From Phaeovibrio sulfidiphilus (GTDB lineage Bacteria > Pseudomonadota > Alphaproteobacteria > Rhodospirillales > Rhodospirillaceae), in assembly GCF_014861485.1 (NCBI RefSeq), contig NZ_JACZHT010000001.1, positions 248,001-312,000 of the forward strand: 64,000 nucleotides of DNA. Direction: 5' to 3'. Positions 52,561 to 64,000 of the stretch are shown one piece after another. The notes under the pieces are model-generated. The model saw nothing but the letters and a program-made list of their open reading frames with translations, made no database searches and was not told the DNA's origin. Each line of letters opens with the position of its first letter. The stretch's first letter is position 1. Both the position numbers and the translations under genes were made by a program.

Positions 52561-53160
52561 CTAGTCCGCCACAGCGGCCATGATGGCGCCATCCCGGCGT
52601 GCGACGATCTCGGCGACCTTCTTGCCGCGACGCGCCGCCACCTGACGGGGCGCCTGCGAGTTGACAAGAGCGTCAAACGTGGCCTTGACCATGTTGTACG
52701 GGTTGGTGGTGCCGGTGCACTTGGCAACGACGTCCGCCACGCCCATGGTCTCGAAGACCGCGCGCATCGGACCGCCCGCGATGATACCGGTACCCGCCGG
52801 AGCCGAGCGCAGCGTCACACGACCGGCACCGAAGTGACCGTTGATGTCGTGGTGAAGCGTGCGGCCGTCCCGAAGCGGAACCTTGACCATGGTGCGACGG
52901 GCCTGCTCGGTGGCCTTGCGGATTGCCTCGGGAACCTCGCGGGCCTTGCCGGTACCGAAACCGACGCGACCCTTGCCGTCACCGACAACAACCAGAGCGG
53001 CAAACGCAAAGCGACGCCCGCCCTTGACCACCTTCGCAACGCGGTTGATGTGAACGAGCTTGTCAAGAAGCTCGTCCTCACGCTCCTCGCGGGGCGCGCG
53101 CTCGCGATTGCGGTCTTCTCCGCCTCTCTGGCGGCGTTCAGTACTGGGTGTACGTGCCAT
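52561..53160 (-). CDS. rpsE: 30S ribosomal protein S5
   Basis: 199 residues. The N-terminal ~27 residues are charged and Arg-rich, then [19 protein letters not shown] starts the dsRBD-like fold. [15 protein letters not shown] and [16 protein letters not shown] are diagnostic. S5 contributes to decoding fidelity and mRNA unwinding. Confidence 0.98.
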   Translation of the reverse strand: MARTPSTERRQRGGEDRNRERAPREEREDELLDKLVHINRVAKVVKGGRRFAFAALVVVGDGKGRVGFGTGKAREVPEAIRKATEQARRTMVKVPLRDGRTLHHDINGHFGAGRVTLRSAPAGTGIIAGGPMRAVFETMGVADVVAKCTGTTNPYNMVKATFDALVNSQAPRQVAARRGKKVAEIVARRDGAIMAAVAD

Positions 53161-53170
53161 TGTCTATCCC

Positions 53171-53530
53171 CTAGAACGTAAGACCGGCCTCACGCGCGGC
53201 ATCCGCCAGCGCCTGAACACGACCGTGATATTTGTATGCACCGCGGTCGAAAACCACGGCCTCCACACCCGCCTGGCGCGCGCGCTCGGCCACAAGTTTG
53301 CCAACCGCAGCGGCGGCTTCCTTGTCGCCGGTCTTTGCCAGACCCTTGAGTTCCGCCTCGACGGTGGAGGCGGCTGCCAGAGTGCGGCCAGCCGCGTCGT
53401 CGATAATCTGGGCGTAGATATGCTTGTTCGAACGGAAGACGGAAAGACGCGGACGCCCGTCGCTCTTCTTCCGCAACTGGTAGCGCGTGCGAGAACGCCG
53501 GCGCAAAAACAGTTCCTGTGAGGACTGCAT
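53171..53530 (-). CDS. rplR: 50S ribosomal protein L18
   Basis: 119 residues. It is a 5S rRNA-binding protein. [18 protein letters not shown] and [24 protein letters not shown] are standard. The start at MQSSQEL has AGGAG 9 nt upstream; a longer frame overlaps rplF. Confidence 0.98.
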   Translation of the reverse strand: MQSSQELFLRRRSRTRYQLRKKSDGRPRLSVFRSNKHIYAQIIDDAAGRTLAAASTVEAELKGLAKTGDKEAAAAVGKLVAERARQAGVEAVVFDRGAYKYHGRVQALADAAREAGLTF

Positions 53531-53541
53531 AATTCGGGCTC

Positions 53542-54075
53542 CTACTTCTTCTTGCCTTCCTTGCGGAGAATCCATTCGTCAGCGTACTTGACGCCCTTGC
53601 CCTTGTACGGCTCGGGCGGACGGAACCGACGGATCTCCGAGGCCACCTGGCCAACTCGCTGCTTGTCGACGCCCGAAACCTCGATGGTGGTCGGGGTGGG
53701 AGCGACGATCTTCAGGTCAGCCGGAATGGGATAGTCGATGTCGTGGGAGTAGCCGAGGGACAGCTTCAGGACGTTGCCCTGGACCGCCGCCTTGTAACCC
53801 ACGCCAACCATTTCCAGCTTCTTGGTGAAGCCCTCCGACACGCCCACAACGATGTTGTGCAGGCGCGAGCGGGTGGTGCCCCACTTCTGACGGGCCTCCT
53901 TGGACTCCAGAGCCGGGCGAACCCAGATCTGGCCGTCTTCCAGGGTGGTCCGGACCTCGTCGGCCGAGACGTATTCAAGCTGGCCGAGCTTGCCCTTGGC
54001 CACGAGCGTGTTGTCGTTGACCGTAACGGTCACGCCAGCAGGCACGGGGATGGGATATTTACCAACGCGAGACAT
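53542..54075 (-). CDS. rplF: 50S ribosomal protein L6
   Basis: 177 residues. [17 protein letters not shown] and the C-terminal [15 protein letters not shown]-type segment ([21 protein letters not shown]) are diagnostic. It sits near the GTPase-associated centre. Confidence 0.98.
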   Translation of the reverse strand: MSRVGKYPIPVPAGVTVTVNDNTLVAKGKLGQLEYVSADEVRTTLEDGQIWVRPALESKEARQKWGTTRSRLHNIVVGVSEGFTKKLEMVGVGYKAAVQGNVLKLSLGYSHDIDYPIPADLKIVAPTPTTIEVSGVDKQRVGQVASEIRRFRPPEPYKGKGVKYADEWILRKEGKKK

Positions 54076-54087
54076 CCTACACCCCCC

Positions 54088-54486
54088 TTAGAACACGCGG
54101 CACAGGACTTCGCCGCCCACGTTGGCCTGACGAGCTTCGTGGTCGCTCATCACGCCCCGCGGGGTCGACAAAATCGAGATGCCAAGACCGTTGTAGACCT
54201 TCGGAAGGTCTTTGATCCCGGAGTAAACCCGACGGCCCGGCGTCGAAACGCGGGCGATCTCACGGATGACGGGTTCGCCCTCGTGGTACTTCAGCTCGAC
54301 GCGGAGCTCGGCGATGCCCTTGCGGACCTCGACCTTCTCCCAGGCGCGGATGTAGCCCTCGCGGACCAGCACGTCCAGGACACCCGCACGAAGCTGGGAG
54401 GCCGGGGACATGACCGAGCTCTTGCGAGCCCGCTGGCCGTTGCGGATACGGGTCAGCATATCGCCGATAGGATCAGACAATGCCAT
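54088..54486 (-). CDS. rpsH: 30S ribosomal protein S8
   Basis: 132 residues. [21 protein letters not shown] and the C-terminal [20 protein letters not shown] are characteristic. S8 binds central-domain 16S rRNA and, in E. coli, represses the spc operon by binding its mRNA. Confidence 0.98.
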   Translation of the reverse strand: MALSDPIGDMLTRIRNGQRARKSSVMSPASQLRAGVLDVLVREGYIRAWEKVEVRKGIAELRVELKYHEGEPVIREIARVSTPGRRVYSGIKDLPKVYNGLGISILSTPRGVMSDHEARQANVGGEVLCRVF

Positions 54487-54501
54487 AACTTCGCCCTCCC
54501 C

Positions 54502-54807
54502 TTACCAGCTCGACTTGACCATGCCGGGAATCTGACCCTGGTTGGCCAGATCACGCAGCACGACACGACCCAGGCGGAACTTGCGGTACACGCCGTGCGG
54601 ACGGCCTGTCAGCTCACAACGGTTGTGCACGCGGATGCGGGCGCCGTTGCGGGGAAGTTTCGCCAGTTTCAGCGCGGCCTCGAAACGCTCTTCCGGAGCC
54701 CCGCTCTTGTCCATAACCATCTTCTTGAGAGCAGCGCGCTTGGCGGCGTCTCTCTTCGCCATGTATTCGCGCTTCTTGTTGCGCTCAACGGCAGACGTCT
54801 TTGCCAT
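54502..54807 (-). CDS. rpsN: 30S ribosomal protein S14 (zinc-independent form)
   Basis: 101 residues. [14 protein letters not shown] starts the long, zinc-free S14 found in most proteobacteria; the CxxC pairs of the short form are absent. [16 protein letters not shown] is diagnostic. The longer open frame upstream overlaps rplE and was rejected. Confidence 0.97.
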   Translation of the reverse strand: MAKTSAVERNKKREYMAKRDAAKRAALKKMVMDKSGAPEERFEAALKLAKLPRNGARIRVHNRCELTGRPHGVYRKFRLGRVVLRDLANQGQIPGMVKSSW

Positions 54808-54823
54808 AGTGTTTCTCCCGCGC

Positions 54824-55363
54824 TTACTTCGTGAAGGGCATGTCGAAAGCCGCGAGAAGCGCACGCGCCTCGTCATCGGTCTTCGCGCTGGTGCAGATGA
54901 TGATGTCCATGCCCCGGACCTTGTCGACACGATCGTAGTCGATTTCGGGGAAGACGATCTGCTCTTTCAGGCCCAGAGCATAGTTGCCACGCCCGTCGAA
55001 GCTCTTCGGGTTGACGCCGCGGAAGTCGCGGACGCGCGGCAGTGCCATGTTCACCAGACGGTCAAGAAACTCGTACATGCGGTCGCTGCGCAGGGTGACC
55101 TTGCAGCCGACAATCATGTTCTCGCGGATCTTGAACCCCGCAATGGACTTCCGGGCGCGCGTGATGACAGGACGCTGGCCGGAAATGGCCGTCATGTCGT
55201 TCAGCGGACCCTCGATCAGCTTGCGGTCCTGGGAAGCCTCACCAACACCCATGTTGATGACGATCTTCTCCAGTCTGGGCACTTCCATGATGTTCTTGTA
55301 CCCGAACTTCTCCATCAGCTGCGCCTTGACGACGGACCGATAGTGTTCCTTAAGTCTAGCCAT
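54824..55363 (-). CDS. rplE: 50S ribosomal protein L5
   Basis: 179 residues. It contacts 5S rRNA and P-site t[41 protein letters not shown] and the C-terminal [17 protein letters not shown] are standard. The start at MARLKEH uses a GAGGCG ribosome-binding site that overlaps the rplX stop. Confidence 0.98.
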   Translation of the reverse strand: MARLKEHYRSVVKAQLMEKFGYKNIMEVPRLEKIVINMGVGEASQDRKLIEGPLNDMTAISGQRPVITRARKSIAGFKIRENMIVGCKVTLRSDRMYEFLDRLVNMALPRVRDFRGVNPKSFDGRGNYALGLKEQIVFPEIDYDRVDKVRGMDIIICTSAKTDDEARALLAAFDMPFTK

Positions 55364-55374
55364 CGTCGGACGCC

Positions 55375-55695
55375 TCACTTATCGATGATTTCGCCGGAAC
55401 GCTTGGCGAAGCGCACCTTGGTGCCGTCCTCAAGCGTCTTGAAGCCGACACGGGTCGGCTTGCCATCTTTCGGATCCTCGTGAGCAACGTTCGAGACGTG
55501 AAGCGGAGCTTCCTTCTCGATGATGCCACCCTCCGAGGTCCGGTCCTGGCGCGTGTGACGCTTCACAAGGTTCACACCCTGAACGACGACGCGATCCTCT
55601 TTCGGAAGCGCCTTCAGAACAGTACCCTTGCGCCCCTTGTCGCGACCGGCGAGGACGACAACGCGGTCGCCCTTTTTAATTTTGGCAGCGGACAT
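55375..55695 (-). CDS. rplX: 50S ribosomal protein L24
   Basis: 106 residues. The KOW motif [21 protein letters not shown] and [26 protein letters not shown] identify L24, an assembly initiator that binds 23S rRNA. It abuts rplN. Confidence 0.98.
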   Translation of the reverse strand: MSAAKIKKGDRVVVLAGRDKGRKGTVLKALPKEDRVVVQGVNLVKRHTRQDRTSEGGIIEKEAPLHVSNVAHEDPKDGKPTRVGFKTLEDGTKVRFAKRSGEIIDK

Positions 55696-56064
55696 TTACA
55701 GCACCTCCGGAGCCAGCGAGATGATCTTCATGAACTTCCTGGCGCGAAGCTCGCGGACGACCGGGCCGAAGATACGGGTTCCGATGGGCTCGTTCTGCTT
55801 GTTCAGCAGAACGGCCGCGTTCCGGTCGAAACGGATCGAGGTGCCGTCGGGACGGCGGATTTCCTTCGCGGTGCGGACGATGACGGCGCGATGCACGTCA
55901 CCCTTCTTCACCTTGCCGCGCGGAATGGCTTCCTTAACGGAGACGACGATAATGTCACCGACCCCGGCAATCATGTGCTTGGAACCTCCAAGCACCTTGA
56001 TGCACTGAACCTGGCGTGCGCCAGAGTTGTCGGCGACGTCAAGCCGCGTCTGCATCTGGATCAT
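55696..56064 (-). CDS. rplN: 50S ribosomal protein L14
   Basis: 122 residues. [27 protein letters not shown] and [13 protein letters not shown] are diagnostic. It forms inter-subunit bridge contacts. There is no gap to rplX. Confidence 0.98.
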   Translation of the reverse strand: MIQMQTRLDVADNSGARQVQCIKVLGGSKHMIAGVGDIIVVSVKEAIPRGKVKKGDVHRAVIVRTAKEIRRPDGTSIRFDRNAAVLLNKQNEPIGTRIFGPVVRELRARKFMKIISLAPEVL

Positions 56065-56127
56065 TTATTTAGGTCCTTTTACTCACGGATGGTTACCAAC
56101 TGGCCCCGATGCCGGGCCCGGCTGGTC

Positions 56128-56367
56128 CTATTCCGCGTTTTCCAGAATGACTTCCCAGCTCTTGCGACGGGAAATGGGCGCGCATTCGCGAATGCGGACC
56201 AGATCGCCTTCCTTGAACTGGTTGTTTTCATCATGCGCGGCGAATTTCTTCGAGCGCTTGATAAACTTCTTGTAGATGGGGTGACGGAAACGACGCTCGA
56301 CCTTAACGACGACCGTCTTGTCCTGCTTGTCGCTAACCACGACCCCCTGGAGTATGCGCTTCGGCAT
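56128..56367 (-). CDS. rpsQ: 30S ribosomal protein S17
   Basis: 79 residues. [26 protein letters not shown] and [16 protein letters not shown] identify S17, an OB-fold primary binder of 16S rRNA. It starts 14 bp after rpmC. Confidence 0.98.
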   Translation of the reverse strand: MPKRILQGVVVSDKQDKTVVVKVERRFRHPIYKKFIKRSKKFAAHDENNQFKEGDLVRIRECAPISRRKSWEVILENAE

Positions 56368-56381
56368 GGCTGTGTGTCCTC

Positions 56382-56594
56382 TTACGCGCCCTGGACCGAC
56401 GAAGCGGCGTTCCGCTCCGTCTGAACCGTTCTGATGCGAGCAATCTCGCGGCGGATCGCGCGAAAGCGCGCCGTGTTCTCGAGCTGCCCGTTCGCCTTTT
56501 CGAAGCGCAGGTTAAGCTGCTCTTTCTTGAGATCAAGGACCAGTGCCTTGAGCTCAGCGTCCGTTTTGGAGCGGACGTCACCGATATCGGTCAT
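56382..56594 (-). CDS. rpmC: 50S ribosomal protein L29
   Basis: 70 residues. A two-helix protein with [20 protein letters not shown] and [16 protein letters not shown]. It lines the nascent-chain exit and contributes to the trigger factor/SRP docking site. It lies 4 bp after rplP. Confidence 0.98.
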   Translation of the reverse strand: MTDIGDVRSKTDAELKALVLDLKKEQLNLRFEKANGQLENTARFRAIRREIARIRTVQTERNAASSVQGA

Positions 56595-56598
56595 CTAC

Positions 56599-57015
56599 TC
56601 AGACCTCCCCAATACGGGTTACAAACTTCGTCTTGATCGGCAGCTTGGCCGCCGCAAGCTCGAATGCCCCGCGGGCGATATCCTCGGGAACGCCGTCGAG
56701 CTCGAACATGATACGGCCCGGCTTCACACGCACCACCCAGAACTCCGGCGAACCCTTACCGGAGCCCATGCGGACCTCGGCAGGCTTCTGCGACACCGGA
56801 ACGTCCGGGAAAATGCGGATCCAGAGACGACCCTGACGCTTCATGAAGCGGGTGATCGTCCGGCGCGCCGCCTCGATCTGACGGGCGGTGATGCGCTCCG
56901 GCTCCAGGGCCTTCAGGCCGTAGGCGCCGAAGTTAAGGCTTGTTCCGCCTTTTGCCAAGCCATGAATGCGGCCTTTGTGCTGCTTGCGGAATTTTGTACG
57001 CTTCGGAGAAAGCAT
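56599..57015 (-). CDS. rplP: 50S ribosomal protein L16
   Basis: 138 residues. [36 protein letters not shown] and [17 protein letters not shown] are diagnostic. It positions the A-site tRNA. Confidence 0.98.
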   Translation of the reverse strand: MLSPKRTKFRKQHKGRIHGLAKGGTSLNFGAYGLKALEPERITARQIEAARRTITRFMKRQGRLWIRIFPDVPVSQKPAEVRMGSGKGSPEFWVVRVKPGRIMFELDGVPEDIARGAFELAAAKLPIKTKFVTRIGEV

Positions 57016-57034
57016 GTTATCCCATCCTCATCCC

Positions 57035-57706
57035 TTAGCGGCCCTGATCCTGGGCGCGCTTGTCCAGGGCCATCGGATCGTGTTCCATGATCTCGCCCTT
57101 GAAGACCCAGACCTTCACACCGCACACGCCGTAGGTCGTGTGAGCCGAGGCCGTACCGTAATCCACATCAGCGCGGAGCGTGTGCAGGGGCACGCGACCC
57201 TCGCGGTACCACTCGGTCCGCGCGATCTCCGCACCGCCCAGACGGCCGCCGCAGTTGATCCGGATGCCCTGCGCGCCAAGACGCATGGCGTTCTGCACCG
57301 CACGCTTCATGGCGCGACGGAACGCCACACGGCGCTCCAGCTGCTGGGCGATGTTCTCGGCCACCAGCTTCGCGTCCAGCTCCGGCTTGCGGATCTCGAC
57401 GATGTTCAGGGAGACTTCCCCGCCCGTCATCTTCGAGAGCTCCTTGCGGAGCGTCTCGATGTCCTGACCCTTCTTGCCGATGATCACGCCCGGGCGCGCG
57501 GTGTGAATGGTGATGCGCGCCTTCTTGGCGGGACGCTCGATGGTGATCTGCGAGACGCCGGCACCGGAGAGCTTCTTCTTCAGGAAGGACTTCAGCTTCA
57601 GATCCTCGTGGAGGAGCTTCGCGTAGTCCTTGCCTGCGAACCAGCGGGAATCCCAGGTCCGGTTAACCCCGAGTCGAAGACCGATCGGATTGACTTTTTG
57701 TCCCAT
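57035..57706 (-). CDS. rpsC: 30S ribosomal protein S3
   Basis: 223 residues. The KH domain is seen in [38 protein letters not shown] and [18 protein letters not shown] are standard. S3 is part of the mRNA entry helicase. Its ATG shares one base with the rplV stop. Confidence 0.98.
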   Translation of the reverse strand: MGQKVNPIGLRLGVNRTWDSRWFAGKDYAKLLHEDLKLKSFLKKKLSGAGVSQITIERPAKKARITIHTARPGVIIGKKGQDIETLRKELSKMTGGEVSLNIVEIRKPELDAKLVAENIAQQLERRVAFRRAMKRAVQNAMRLGAQGIRINCGGRLGGAEIARTEWYREGRVPLHTLRADVDYGTASAHTTYGVCGVKVWVFKGEIMEHDPMALDKRAQDQGR

Positions 57707-58086
57707 TATGCCGACTCCTCGACTTCACGCACGACAATGGTCAGATTGCTGAACGCCTTCTCGACGCGTCCCACGCGGCCACGGGCGCGGGCGTGCCAGC
57801 GCTTCATGACCAGGGCCTTGCCAACATAGGCTTCGGTGACAATCAGCGAGTCCACATCCAGCCCGTGGTTGTTTTCGGCGTTTGCGATCGCCGAGTCCAG
57901 GGTTTTCAGCACCGTGGCCGCAATACGACGACGCGAGAACGCGAGGGTCGTGCGGGCGGCGCCGGCGGACTTGCCGCGGATCAGCTCAGCGACGAGGTTC
58001 AGTTTATACGGGCTTGTGCGAATCATCTTCGTGACGGCACGGGCCTCGTTGTCGGCAAGCCGACGCGATTTTGCTGCCTTGCCCAT
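57706..58086 (-). CDS. rplV: 50S ribosomal protein L22
   Basis: 126 residues. [21 protein letters not shown], the loop [14 protein letters not shown] that reaches the exit tunnel, and [17 protein letters not shown] are diagnostic. The stop overlaps the rpsC start by one base (TAATG). Confidence 0.98.
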   Translation of the reverse strand: MGKAAKSRRLADNEARAVTKMIRTSPYKLNLVAELIRGKSAGAARTTLAFSRRRIAATVLKTLDSAIANAENNHGLDVDSLIVTEAYVGKALVMKRWHARARGRVGRVEKAFSNLTIVVREVEESA

Positions 58087-58088
58087 AT

Positions 58089-58367
58089 TTACTTCCTCTT
58101 CGCCTTCTTGTCGGCCGCGTGACCGTAGTAGGTCCGGGTCGGCGCGAACTCACCGAACTTGTGACCGATCATCTGCTCGGACACGAGAACGGGAATGAAC
58201 TTCTGGCCGTTGTACACGCCAAACGTCAGGCCGACAAACTGCGGCATGATGGTCGAGCGGCGAGACCAGATCTTGATAACCTCGTTACGACCGGAGGAGC
58301 GTGCCTTTTCGGCCTTGACAAGGAGGTATCCGTCAACAAACGGACCTTTCCAAACAGAACGAGCCAC
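58089..58367 (-). CDS. rpsS: 30S ribosomal protein S19
   Basis: 92 residues. [40 protein letters not shown] and [20 protein letters not shown] are diagnostic. Only 2 bp separate it from rplV. Confidence 0.98.
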   Translation of the reverse strand: MARSVWKGPFVDGYLLVKAEKARSSGRNEVIKIWSRRSTIMPQFVGLTFGVYNGQKFIPVLVSEQMIGHKFGEFAPTRTYYGHAADKKAKRK

Positions 58368-58377
58368 AGGTTAACTC

Positions 58378-59217
58378 CTAGCGCTTTTTCTTGGCGAGAT
58401 GACGGGACCGCATGATGAGACTGTCGGTCTTCTTGTTGCTGCGGGTCCGCTTGCCCTTGGTCGGCTTGCCCCACGGTGTAACCGGGTGGCGACCGCCCGA
58501 GGTCCGGCCCTCACCACCACCATGCGGGTGGTCGACGGGGTTCATCACGACGCCGCGGACGTGCGGGCGACGGCCAAGCCAGCGATTGCGGCCCGCCTTG
58601 CCCAGGTCCTGGTTCTGGTTGTCCGGGTTGGACACCGCACCGACGGTGGCGAGACACTCGCCACGCACCAGGCGGAGCTCGCCCGAGGACAGACGCAGCT
58701 GCGCATAGCCGCCATCCTTACCGATCAGCTGGGCATAGCAGCCAGCCGAGCGGGCGATCTGAGCACCCTTGCCGGGCTTCATCTCGATATTGTGGATGAT
58801 GGTCCCGACCGGCATGTTCTTCATGGGCATGGCGTTGCCCGGCTTGATGTCCGCACGCTCGGAGGCCACAACGTGGTCACCGGGCTGGAGGCGCTGCGGG
58901 GCGATGATGTACGCCTGCTCGCCGTCCTCGTAGTTCACCAGAGCGATGAACGCCGTGCGGTTGGGATCGTACTCCAGACGCTCCACAGTGCCGACCACGT
59001 CGAACTTGTTGCGCTTGAAGTCGATGATGCGGTAACGGCGCTTGGCGCCGCCGCCACGGTTCCAGGAGGTGGTGCGGCCGTGGTTGTTGCGTCCGCCGGT
59101 CTTGTTCAGACCTTCGGTCAACGCCTTGACCGGCTTGCCCTTGTACAGGTCGGAGCGATCCACAAGGATCAGGCCGCGCTGACCGGGCGTTGTCGGATTA
59201 TAACGCTTGAGAGCCAT
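58378..59217 (-). CDS. rplB: 50S ribosomal protein L2
   Basis: 279 residues. [42 protein letters not shown] and the C-terminal [19 protein letters not shown] with the histidine implicated in peptidyl-transferase function are present. Confidence 0.99.
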   Translation of the reverse strand: MALKRYNPTTPGQRGLILVDRSDLYKGKPVKALTEGLNKTGGRNNHGRTTSWNRGGGAKRRYRIIDFKRNKFDVVGTVERLEYDPNRTAFIALVNYEDGEQAYIIAPQRLQPGDHVVASERADIKPGNAMPMKNMPVGTIIHNIEMKPGKGAQIARSAGCYAQLIGKDGGYAQLRLSSGELRLVRGECLATVGAVSNPDNQNQDLGKAGRNRWLGRRPHVRGVVMNPVDHPHGGGEGRTSGGRHPVTPWGKPTKGKRTRSNKKTDSLIMRSRHLAKKKR

Positions 59218-59221
59218 TGGA

Positions 59222-59536
59222 CTAGATCCTCGTCGTCACGTCGATGCTGTGCCCTTCGGCCAGGGTCACAACGGCTTTTTTGTAGTCGGAGCGCTTGCCC
59301 ATCTTGCCGCGGAAACGCTTCGTCTTGCCCTTGACACGGATCGTGTTGACCGCAGTCACCTTCACCTTGTAGAGCTGCTCGACGGCGGCCCTGATCTCGG
59401 GCTTGCTCGCCTCGAGAGCCACCTTGAACGCCACCTGGCCGAACTCGCCGAACAGGGTCGTCTTCTCGGTCACCAGAGGCGAACGAATGATATCGAACGC
59501 TCTCTCGTCGCTGATAATGCGCTTTTCGCCGGTCAT
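59222..59536 (-). CDS. rplW: 50S ribosomal protein L23
   Basis: 104 residues. [16 protein letters not shown] and [22 protein letters not shown] identify L23, the main docking site for trigger factor and SRP. The start overlaps the rplD stop by 4 nt. Confidence 0.98.
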   Translation of the reverse strand: MTGEKRIISDERAFDIIRSPLVTEKTTLFGEFGQVAFKVALEASKPEIRAAVEQLYKVKVTAVNTIRVKGKTKRFRGKMGKRSDYKKAVVTLAEGHSIDVTTRI

Positions 59537-60153
59537 TGCAGGCGCTCCTCAAGGTGCTTGATGGCTTCCTTCGTCAGGACAAGGGTGTCGCGACGGAGAA
59601 TGTCATAGACGTTCGCGCCCTGCTGGGGCAGCACGTCGATGGTGGGGATGTTCCGGCTGGCGAGAGCGAACTTGATGTCCACTTCGTTGCCGCCGATGAA
59701 CAGGGCCTTCTCCAGACCGAGCGCCTTGACCTGGGCCAGCAGATCGCGGGTCTTGCCGCTCTCGGACACCAGATCCTCGAGGACAACGACCTTGCCCGCC
59801 GCAAGCTTCGCAGACAGCGCGGTCTTCAGACCGAGCTTGCGGAACTTCTTCGTCAGGTCATGGGCGTGGGAGCGCACAACGGGACCGAAGATGGTCGCAC
59901 CGCCGCGGTACTGCGGGGAGCGCTTCGAGCCCTGACGGGCGTGACCCGTACCCTTCTGCTTGAAGGGCTTCGCAGTGGTTCCCGAAATCTCGGAAATGCC
60001 CTTGGTCTTGTGGGTGCCGGCCTGGCGACGCGCCAGCTGCCAGCGAACCATGCGCTGCAGGATGTCCGCGCGCACCGGAAGACCGAAGACGGACTCGGGG
60101 AGGTCGATCTCGCCGACGCTCTTGCCGTCCAGAGTTTTCACTTCAAGTTTCAT
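59533..60153 (-). CDS. rplD: 50S ribosomal protein L4
   Basis: 206 residues. The tunnel-lining loop [27 protein letters not shown] is split around the usual Gly/Arg positions, and [18 protein letters not shown] follows. In E. coli L4 also represses the S10 operon; whether this holds here is unknown. Confidence 0.98.
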   Translation of the reverse strand: MKLEVKTLDGKSVGEIDLPESVFGLPVRADILQRMVRWQLARRQAGTHKTKGISEISGTTAKPFKQKGTGHARQGSKRSPQYRGGATIFGPVVRSHAHDLTKKFRKLGLKTALSAKLAAGKVVVLEDLVSESGKTRDLLAQVKALGLEKALFIGGNEVDIKFALASRNIPTIDVLPQQGANVYDILRRDTLVLTKEAIKHLEERLQ

Positions 60154-60159
60154 TGCCCC

Positions 60160-60882
60160 TTACTCCCCTTCGACGGCGCTGGATTCGGGAGCAGGCGCGG
60201 CACCAGCCACAGCCTTCAGACCCGCAGGCATGGGCAGACCTTCCGGCTTCTTCACCTTGACGGCGTCGCGGACTTCCAGCCAGCAGCCCTCGGCCCCGGG
60301 GACGGACCCCTTGACCATGATCAGGCCGCGGTCGGCGTCGGTCGCGACAACGGTGAGGCTCTGCTGGGTGACGCGCACGTCGCCCATGTGGCCAGCCATC
60401 TTCTTGCCCTTGAACACGCGGCCCGGATCCTGACACTGACCGGTCGAACCGTGGGAGCGGTGGGAGATGGAGACACCGTGGGTCGCTTCCAGACCACGGA
60501 AGTTGTGGCGCTTCATGACGCCCTGGAAGCCGCGGCCCTTGGAAATACCGGAGACGTCCACTTTCTGGCCGACCAGGAAGTGCTCGGCAGACAGCTCGGC
60601 ACCCGGCTCCAGGAGACACTCCTCGGAAACACGGAACTCGACGACCTTGCGCTTCGGCTCCACCTTCGCCTTCGCGAAGTGGCCACGCATGGCTTTCGAG
60701 GTTCGTTTGACTTTAGCAGCGCCGGCCCCAAGTTGAACGGCTGTGTAGCCGTCCTTCTCAGAGGTGCGAACGGCAACGACCTGACAGGAGTCAACCTTCA
60801 GGACGGTGACGGGCACATGAGCGCCATCTTCTTTGAACAGGCGGGTCATCCCCACCTTCTGGGCAATAAGACCGGAACGCAT
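60160..60882 (-). CDS. rplC: 50S ribosomal protein L3
   Basis: 240 residues starting at [16 protein letters not shown], with GAGGA 8 nt upstream. A GTG five codons earlier overlaps that ribosome-binding site and was rejected. [22 protein letters not shown] and the methylatable-Gln region [21 protein letters not shown] are diagnostic. The C-terminus carries ~15 extra Ala/Pro/Glu residues. Confidence 0.97.
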   Translation of the reverse strand: MRSGLIAQKVGMTRLFKEDGAHVPVTVLKVDSCQVVAVRTSEKDGYTAVQLGAGAAKVKRTSKAMRGHFAKAKVEPKRKVVEFRVSEECLLEPGAELSAEHFLVGQKVDVSGISKGRGFQGVMKRHNFRGLEATHGVSISHRSHGSTGQCQDPGRVFKGKKMAGHMGDVRVTQQSLTVVATDADRGLIMVKGSVPGAEGCWLEVRDAVKVKKPEGLPMPAGLKAVAGAAPAPESSAVEGE

Positions 60883-60919
60883 GTCCGAGATCCTCACTCA
60901 AGAATGGCGTAGTTGATTG

Positions 60920-61228
60920 TCAGAGCTTGATTTCCACGTCCACACCGGCGGCAAGATCGAGCTTCATCAGCGCGTCAACGGTCTGGGGCGTCGGATCGAC
61001 GATGTCCAGAAGCCGCTTGTGGGTACGGATTTCGAACTGCTCGCGGGACTTTTTATCGATATGCGGCGAGCGGTTCAAGGTAAACTTCTCAATGCGAGTC
61101 GGCAGCGGGATCGGCCCGCGAACCTGTGCACCCGTCCTCTTGGCGGTGGAAACAATTTCCCGGGTCGACTGATCGAGCACCCGGTGATCGAATGCCTTCA
61201 GGCGGATGCGAATATTCTGGTTGTCCAT
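60920..61228 (-). CDS. rpsJ: 30S ribosomal protein S10
   Basis: 102 residues. [40 protein letters not shown] and [18 protein letters not shown] are diagnostic. S10 also partners NusB in antitermination. Two adjacent ATGs precede it; the second gives the better spacing to AAGGA. It is separated from tuf by a terminator, so it may have its own promoter. Confidence 0.97.
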   Translation of the reverse strand: MDNQNIRIRLKAFDHRVLDQSTREIVSTAKRTGAQVRGPIPLPTRIEKFTLNRSPHIDKKSREQFEIRTHKRLLDIVDPTPQTVDALMKLDLAAGVDVEIKL

Positions 61229-61280
61229 CATGGTCCTTGTCCGATCCAGACTTGCGTGGCTCTGTACAGCTTCAAACAAC

Positions 61281-61320
61281 AGAAAAAGGAAACCGCCCCC
61301 CTCACGAGCGAGAGGGGCGG
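61281..61320 (-). terminator. Intrinsic terminator between tuf and rpsJ
   Basis: On the minus strand a GC-rich hairpin (CCGCCCCTC ... GAGGGGGGCGG, slightly imperfect) is followed by TTTCCTTTTTC. It begins 14 bp past the tuf stop. Confidence 0.7.
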
Positions 61321-61334
61321 GCGCCTGTATACAC

Positions 61335-62525
<1,191 letters not shown>

Positions 62526-62556
62526 TACTCTTTTCTCCGTCCTCGGAAGCCTGGCC

Positions 62557-64000
62557 TCAGCCGGCAAGCTTGGCCTTGATTTCCTCGGCCACGTTGTTGG
62601 GCACCTCGGCGTAGTGATCGAAGTGCATCGTATACTGTGCGCGTCCCTGGGACATGGAACGCAGCGTGTTCACATAGCCGAACATCGACGCCAGCGGCAC
62701 GGAGGCCGTGATCACGCGCGCGTTGCCCCGCTGGTCCATTCCGGACACGTTGCCGCGACGCGAGTTCAGGTCGCCGATGATGTCACCCATGTAGTCCTCG
62801 GGGGTGACGACCTCGACCTTCATGATCGGCTCGAGCAGCTTCGGACCCGCCTTCGGCATGGCCTCGCGGAACGCGGCGCGGGCCGCGATCTCGAACGCCA
62901 GCACGCTGGAGTCGACGTCGTGGTAGGCGCCGTCCGTCAGGGTGGCCTTCAGGTCGGTCACGGGGAAGCCCGCGATGACGCCCGTGTCGATGGCGGACGC
63001 AAGGCCCTTCTCGACGCCCGGGATGTACTCCCTGGGAACCGAGCCACCGATGATCTTGCTCTCGAACTCGTAACCGGCGCCCGGCTCAAGCGGGGTGAAC
63101 TCGATGGTCACCTTCGCGAACTGGCCGGAACCGCCCGTCTGCTTCTTGTGGGTGTAGTCCACGGTGAACGGCTTCGAGATGGTCTCGCGGTACGCCACCT
63201 GCGGCGCGCCGACAGCGCAGTCCACCTTGAACTCGCGACGCATGCGGTCCACGAGAACCTCGAGGTGCAGCTCGCCCATGCCCTTGATGACGGTCTGGCC
63301 GCTCTCGGGGTCGGACGTGACGCGGAAGGACGGATCCTCGGCCGCGAGACGCGACAGGGCCACGCCCATCTTCTCGATGTCGCTCTTGGTCTTCGGCTCG
63401 ACGGCCACCTCGATCACGGGATCGGGGAAGTCCATACGCTCCAGAATGACCGGGTGCACCGGATCGCACAGCGTGTCACCGGTGGTGGTGTCCTTCAGAC
63501 CCACCAGAGCCACGATGTCGCCCGCCGCCGCGTACTTGATTTCCTCGCGGTTGTTCGCATGCATGAGCAGCATACGACCGATACGCTCGCGCTTTTCCTT
63601 GACCGTGTTCTGGACGTAGGAACCGCTCTCCAGGACACCCGAGTAGACGCGGGTGAAGGTGAGCGAGCCCACGAACGGGTCGTTCATGATCTTGAACGCC
63701 AGAGCCGCGAAGGGCTCCTCGGTCGAGGAGGGACGCGTGACCTCGTCCTCGGTGCCGGGCTTCACGCCCTTGATGGCCGGGACGTCCAGCGGGGACGGCA
63801 GGTAGGCAACGACGGCGTCAAGCATGGGCTGGATGCCCTTGTTCTTGAACGCGGAGCCGTTGAGCACCGGCACGAACATGCGGGCGATGGTGCCCTTGCG
63901 GATGCACTTGCGGAGAGTGGCCTCGTCCGGCTCGTTACCCTCAAGGTAGGCTTCCATGGCCTCATCGTCCGCCTCGACGGCGATCTCGATGAGCTTCTCG
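62557..64000 (-). CDS. fusA: Elongation factor G, 5' end outside the window
   Basis: The open frame continues to the window edge, so about 480 residues are visible of an expected ~690. The N-terminal GTPase core with G1-G3 is missing. Visible parts are the end of the G domain ([21 protein letters not shown]), domain II ([21 protein letters not shown]), domain III ([18 protein letters not shown]), domain IV ([12 protein letters not shown]) and domain V ([29 protein letters not shown]). It translocates tRNA-mRNA on the ribosome. Internal methionines near 63957 are not the true start. Confidence 0.98.
   Translation of the reverse strand, partial: EKLIEIAVEADDEAMEAYLEGNEPDEATLRKCIRKGTIARMFVPVLNGSAFKNKGIQPMLDAVVAYLPSPLDVPAIKGVKPGTEDEVTRPSSTEEPFAALAFKIMNDPFVGSLTFTRVYSGVLESGSYVQNTVKEKRERIGRMLLMHANNREEIKYAAAGDIVALVGLKDTTTGDTLCDPVHPVILERMDFPDPVIEVAVEPKTKSDIEKMGVALSRLAAEDPSFRVTSDPESGQTVIKGMGELHLEVLVDRMRREFKVDCAVGAPQVAYRETISKPFTVDYTHKKQTGGSGQFAKVTIEFTPLEPGAGYEFESKIIGGSVPREYIPGVEKGLASAIDTGVIAGFPVTDLKATLTDGAYHDVDSSVLAFEIAARAAFREAMPKAGPKLLEPIMKVEVVTPEDYMGDIIGDLNSRRGNVSGMDQRGNARVITASVPLASMFGYVNTLRSMSQGRAQYTMHFDHYAEVPNNVAEEIKAKLAG

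Overview
This is a high-GC (mid-to-high 60s %) window from an alphaproteobacterium, most likely of the order Rhodospirillales. The evidence is the S10-spc-alpha ribosomal super-operon with adk directly after secY, the order folK-rpoZ-rsh-pdxJ, an EipB-family periplasmic protein (an alphaproteobacterial hallmark), APH-type ThrB overlapping rnhA, and a divergent NYN (LabA/DUF88) gene beside folK. No tRNA, rRNA, insertion sequence or CRISPR array was seen.

Layout. (1) 1-11.1 kb: two tandem, very large Gly-rich autotransporters on the minus strand. They share a colinear, almost indel-free 2.3-kb 3' block but have diverged passenger domains. (2) 11.4-31 kb: mixed housekeeping genes. These are an Old Yellow Enzyme with a ~300-residue Pro/Lys/Ala repeat tail, a diacylglycerol-kinase-family lipid kinase, a GT4 glycosyltransferase, yicC-gmk-aminotransferase-ftsK, an acyl-CoA synthetase, a nitronate monooxygenase-like flavoprotein, a lipoprotein, thrB-rnhA, and a SpoIIE-type phosphatase with a small membrane protein. 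(3) 30.5-30.75 kb: a gene-free stretch with a sigma70-like promoter overlapped by a near-consensus Fur box and followed about 150 nt later by a strong intrinsic terminator. This is a candidate iron-regulated small RNA. (4) 31.3-36.3 kb: a DinG-type helicase, a DUF333 lipoprotein and eipB. (5) 36.9-46.9 kb: pdxJ/rsh/rpoZ/folK on the minus strand and NYN, a small membrane protein, a YqaA/DedA-like protein, lepB, rnc, era and recO on the plus strand. (6) 47.1-64 kb: the complete S10-spc-alpha operons from rpsJ to rplQ, preceded by tuf and a fusA cut by the window edge, all on the minus strand.

How the genes work together. The right third is translation and secretion machinery (ribosomal proteins, EF-Tu, EF-G, SecY, RNAP alpha, adenylate kinase). 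The middle joins stringent response (Rsh, RNAP omega), cofactor synthesis (PdxJ, FolK), signal peptidase, and RNA/DNA processing (RNase III, Era, RecO, YicC, RNase H, DinG). The left is envelope and surface biology.

A recurring trait is that many intergenic regions of 350-950 bp carry degenerate GC-rich tandem or dispersed short repeats. Long open frames antisense to real genes are common here because of GC skew at third codon positions and were not called. Start codons were reassigned by ribosome-binding site and family length wherever the longest open frame was implausible; several starts are GTG or TTG.
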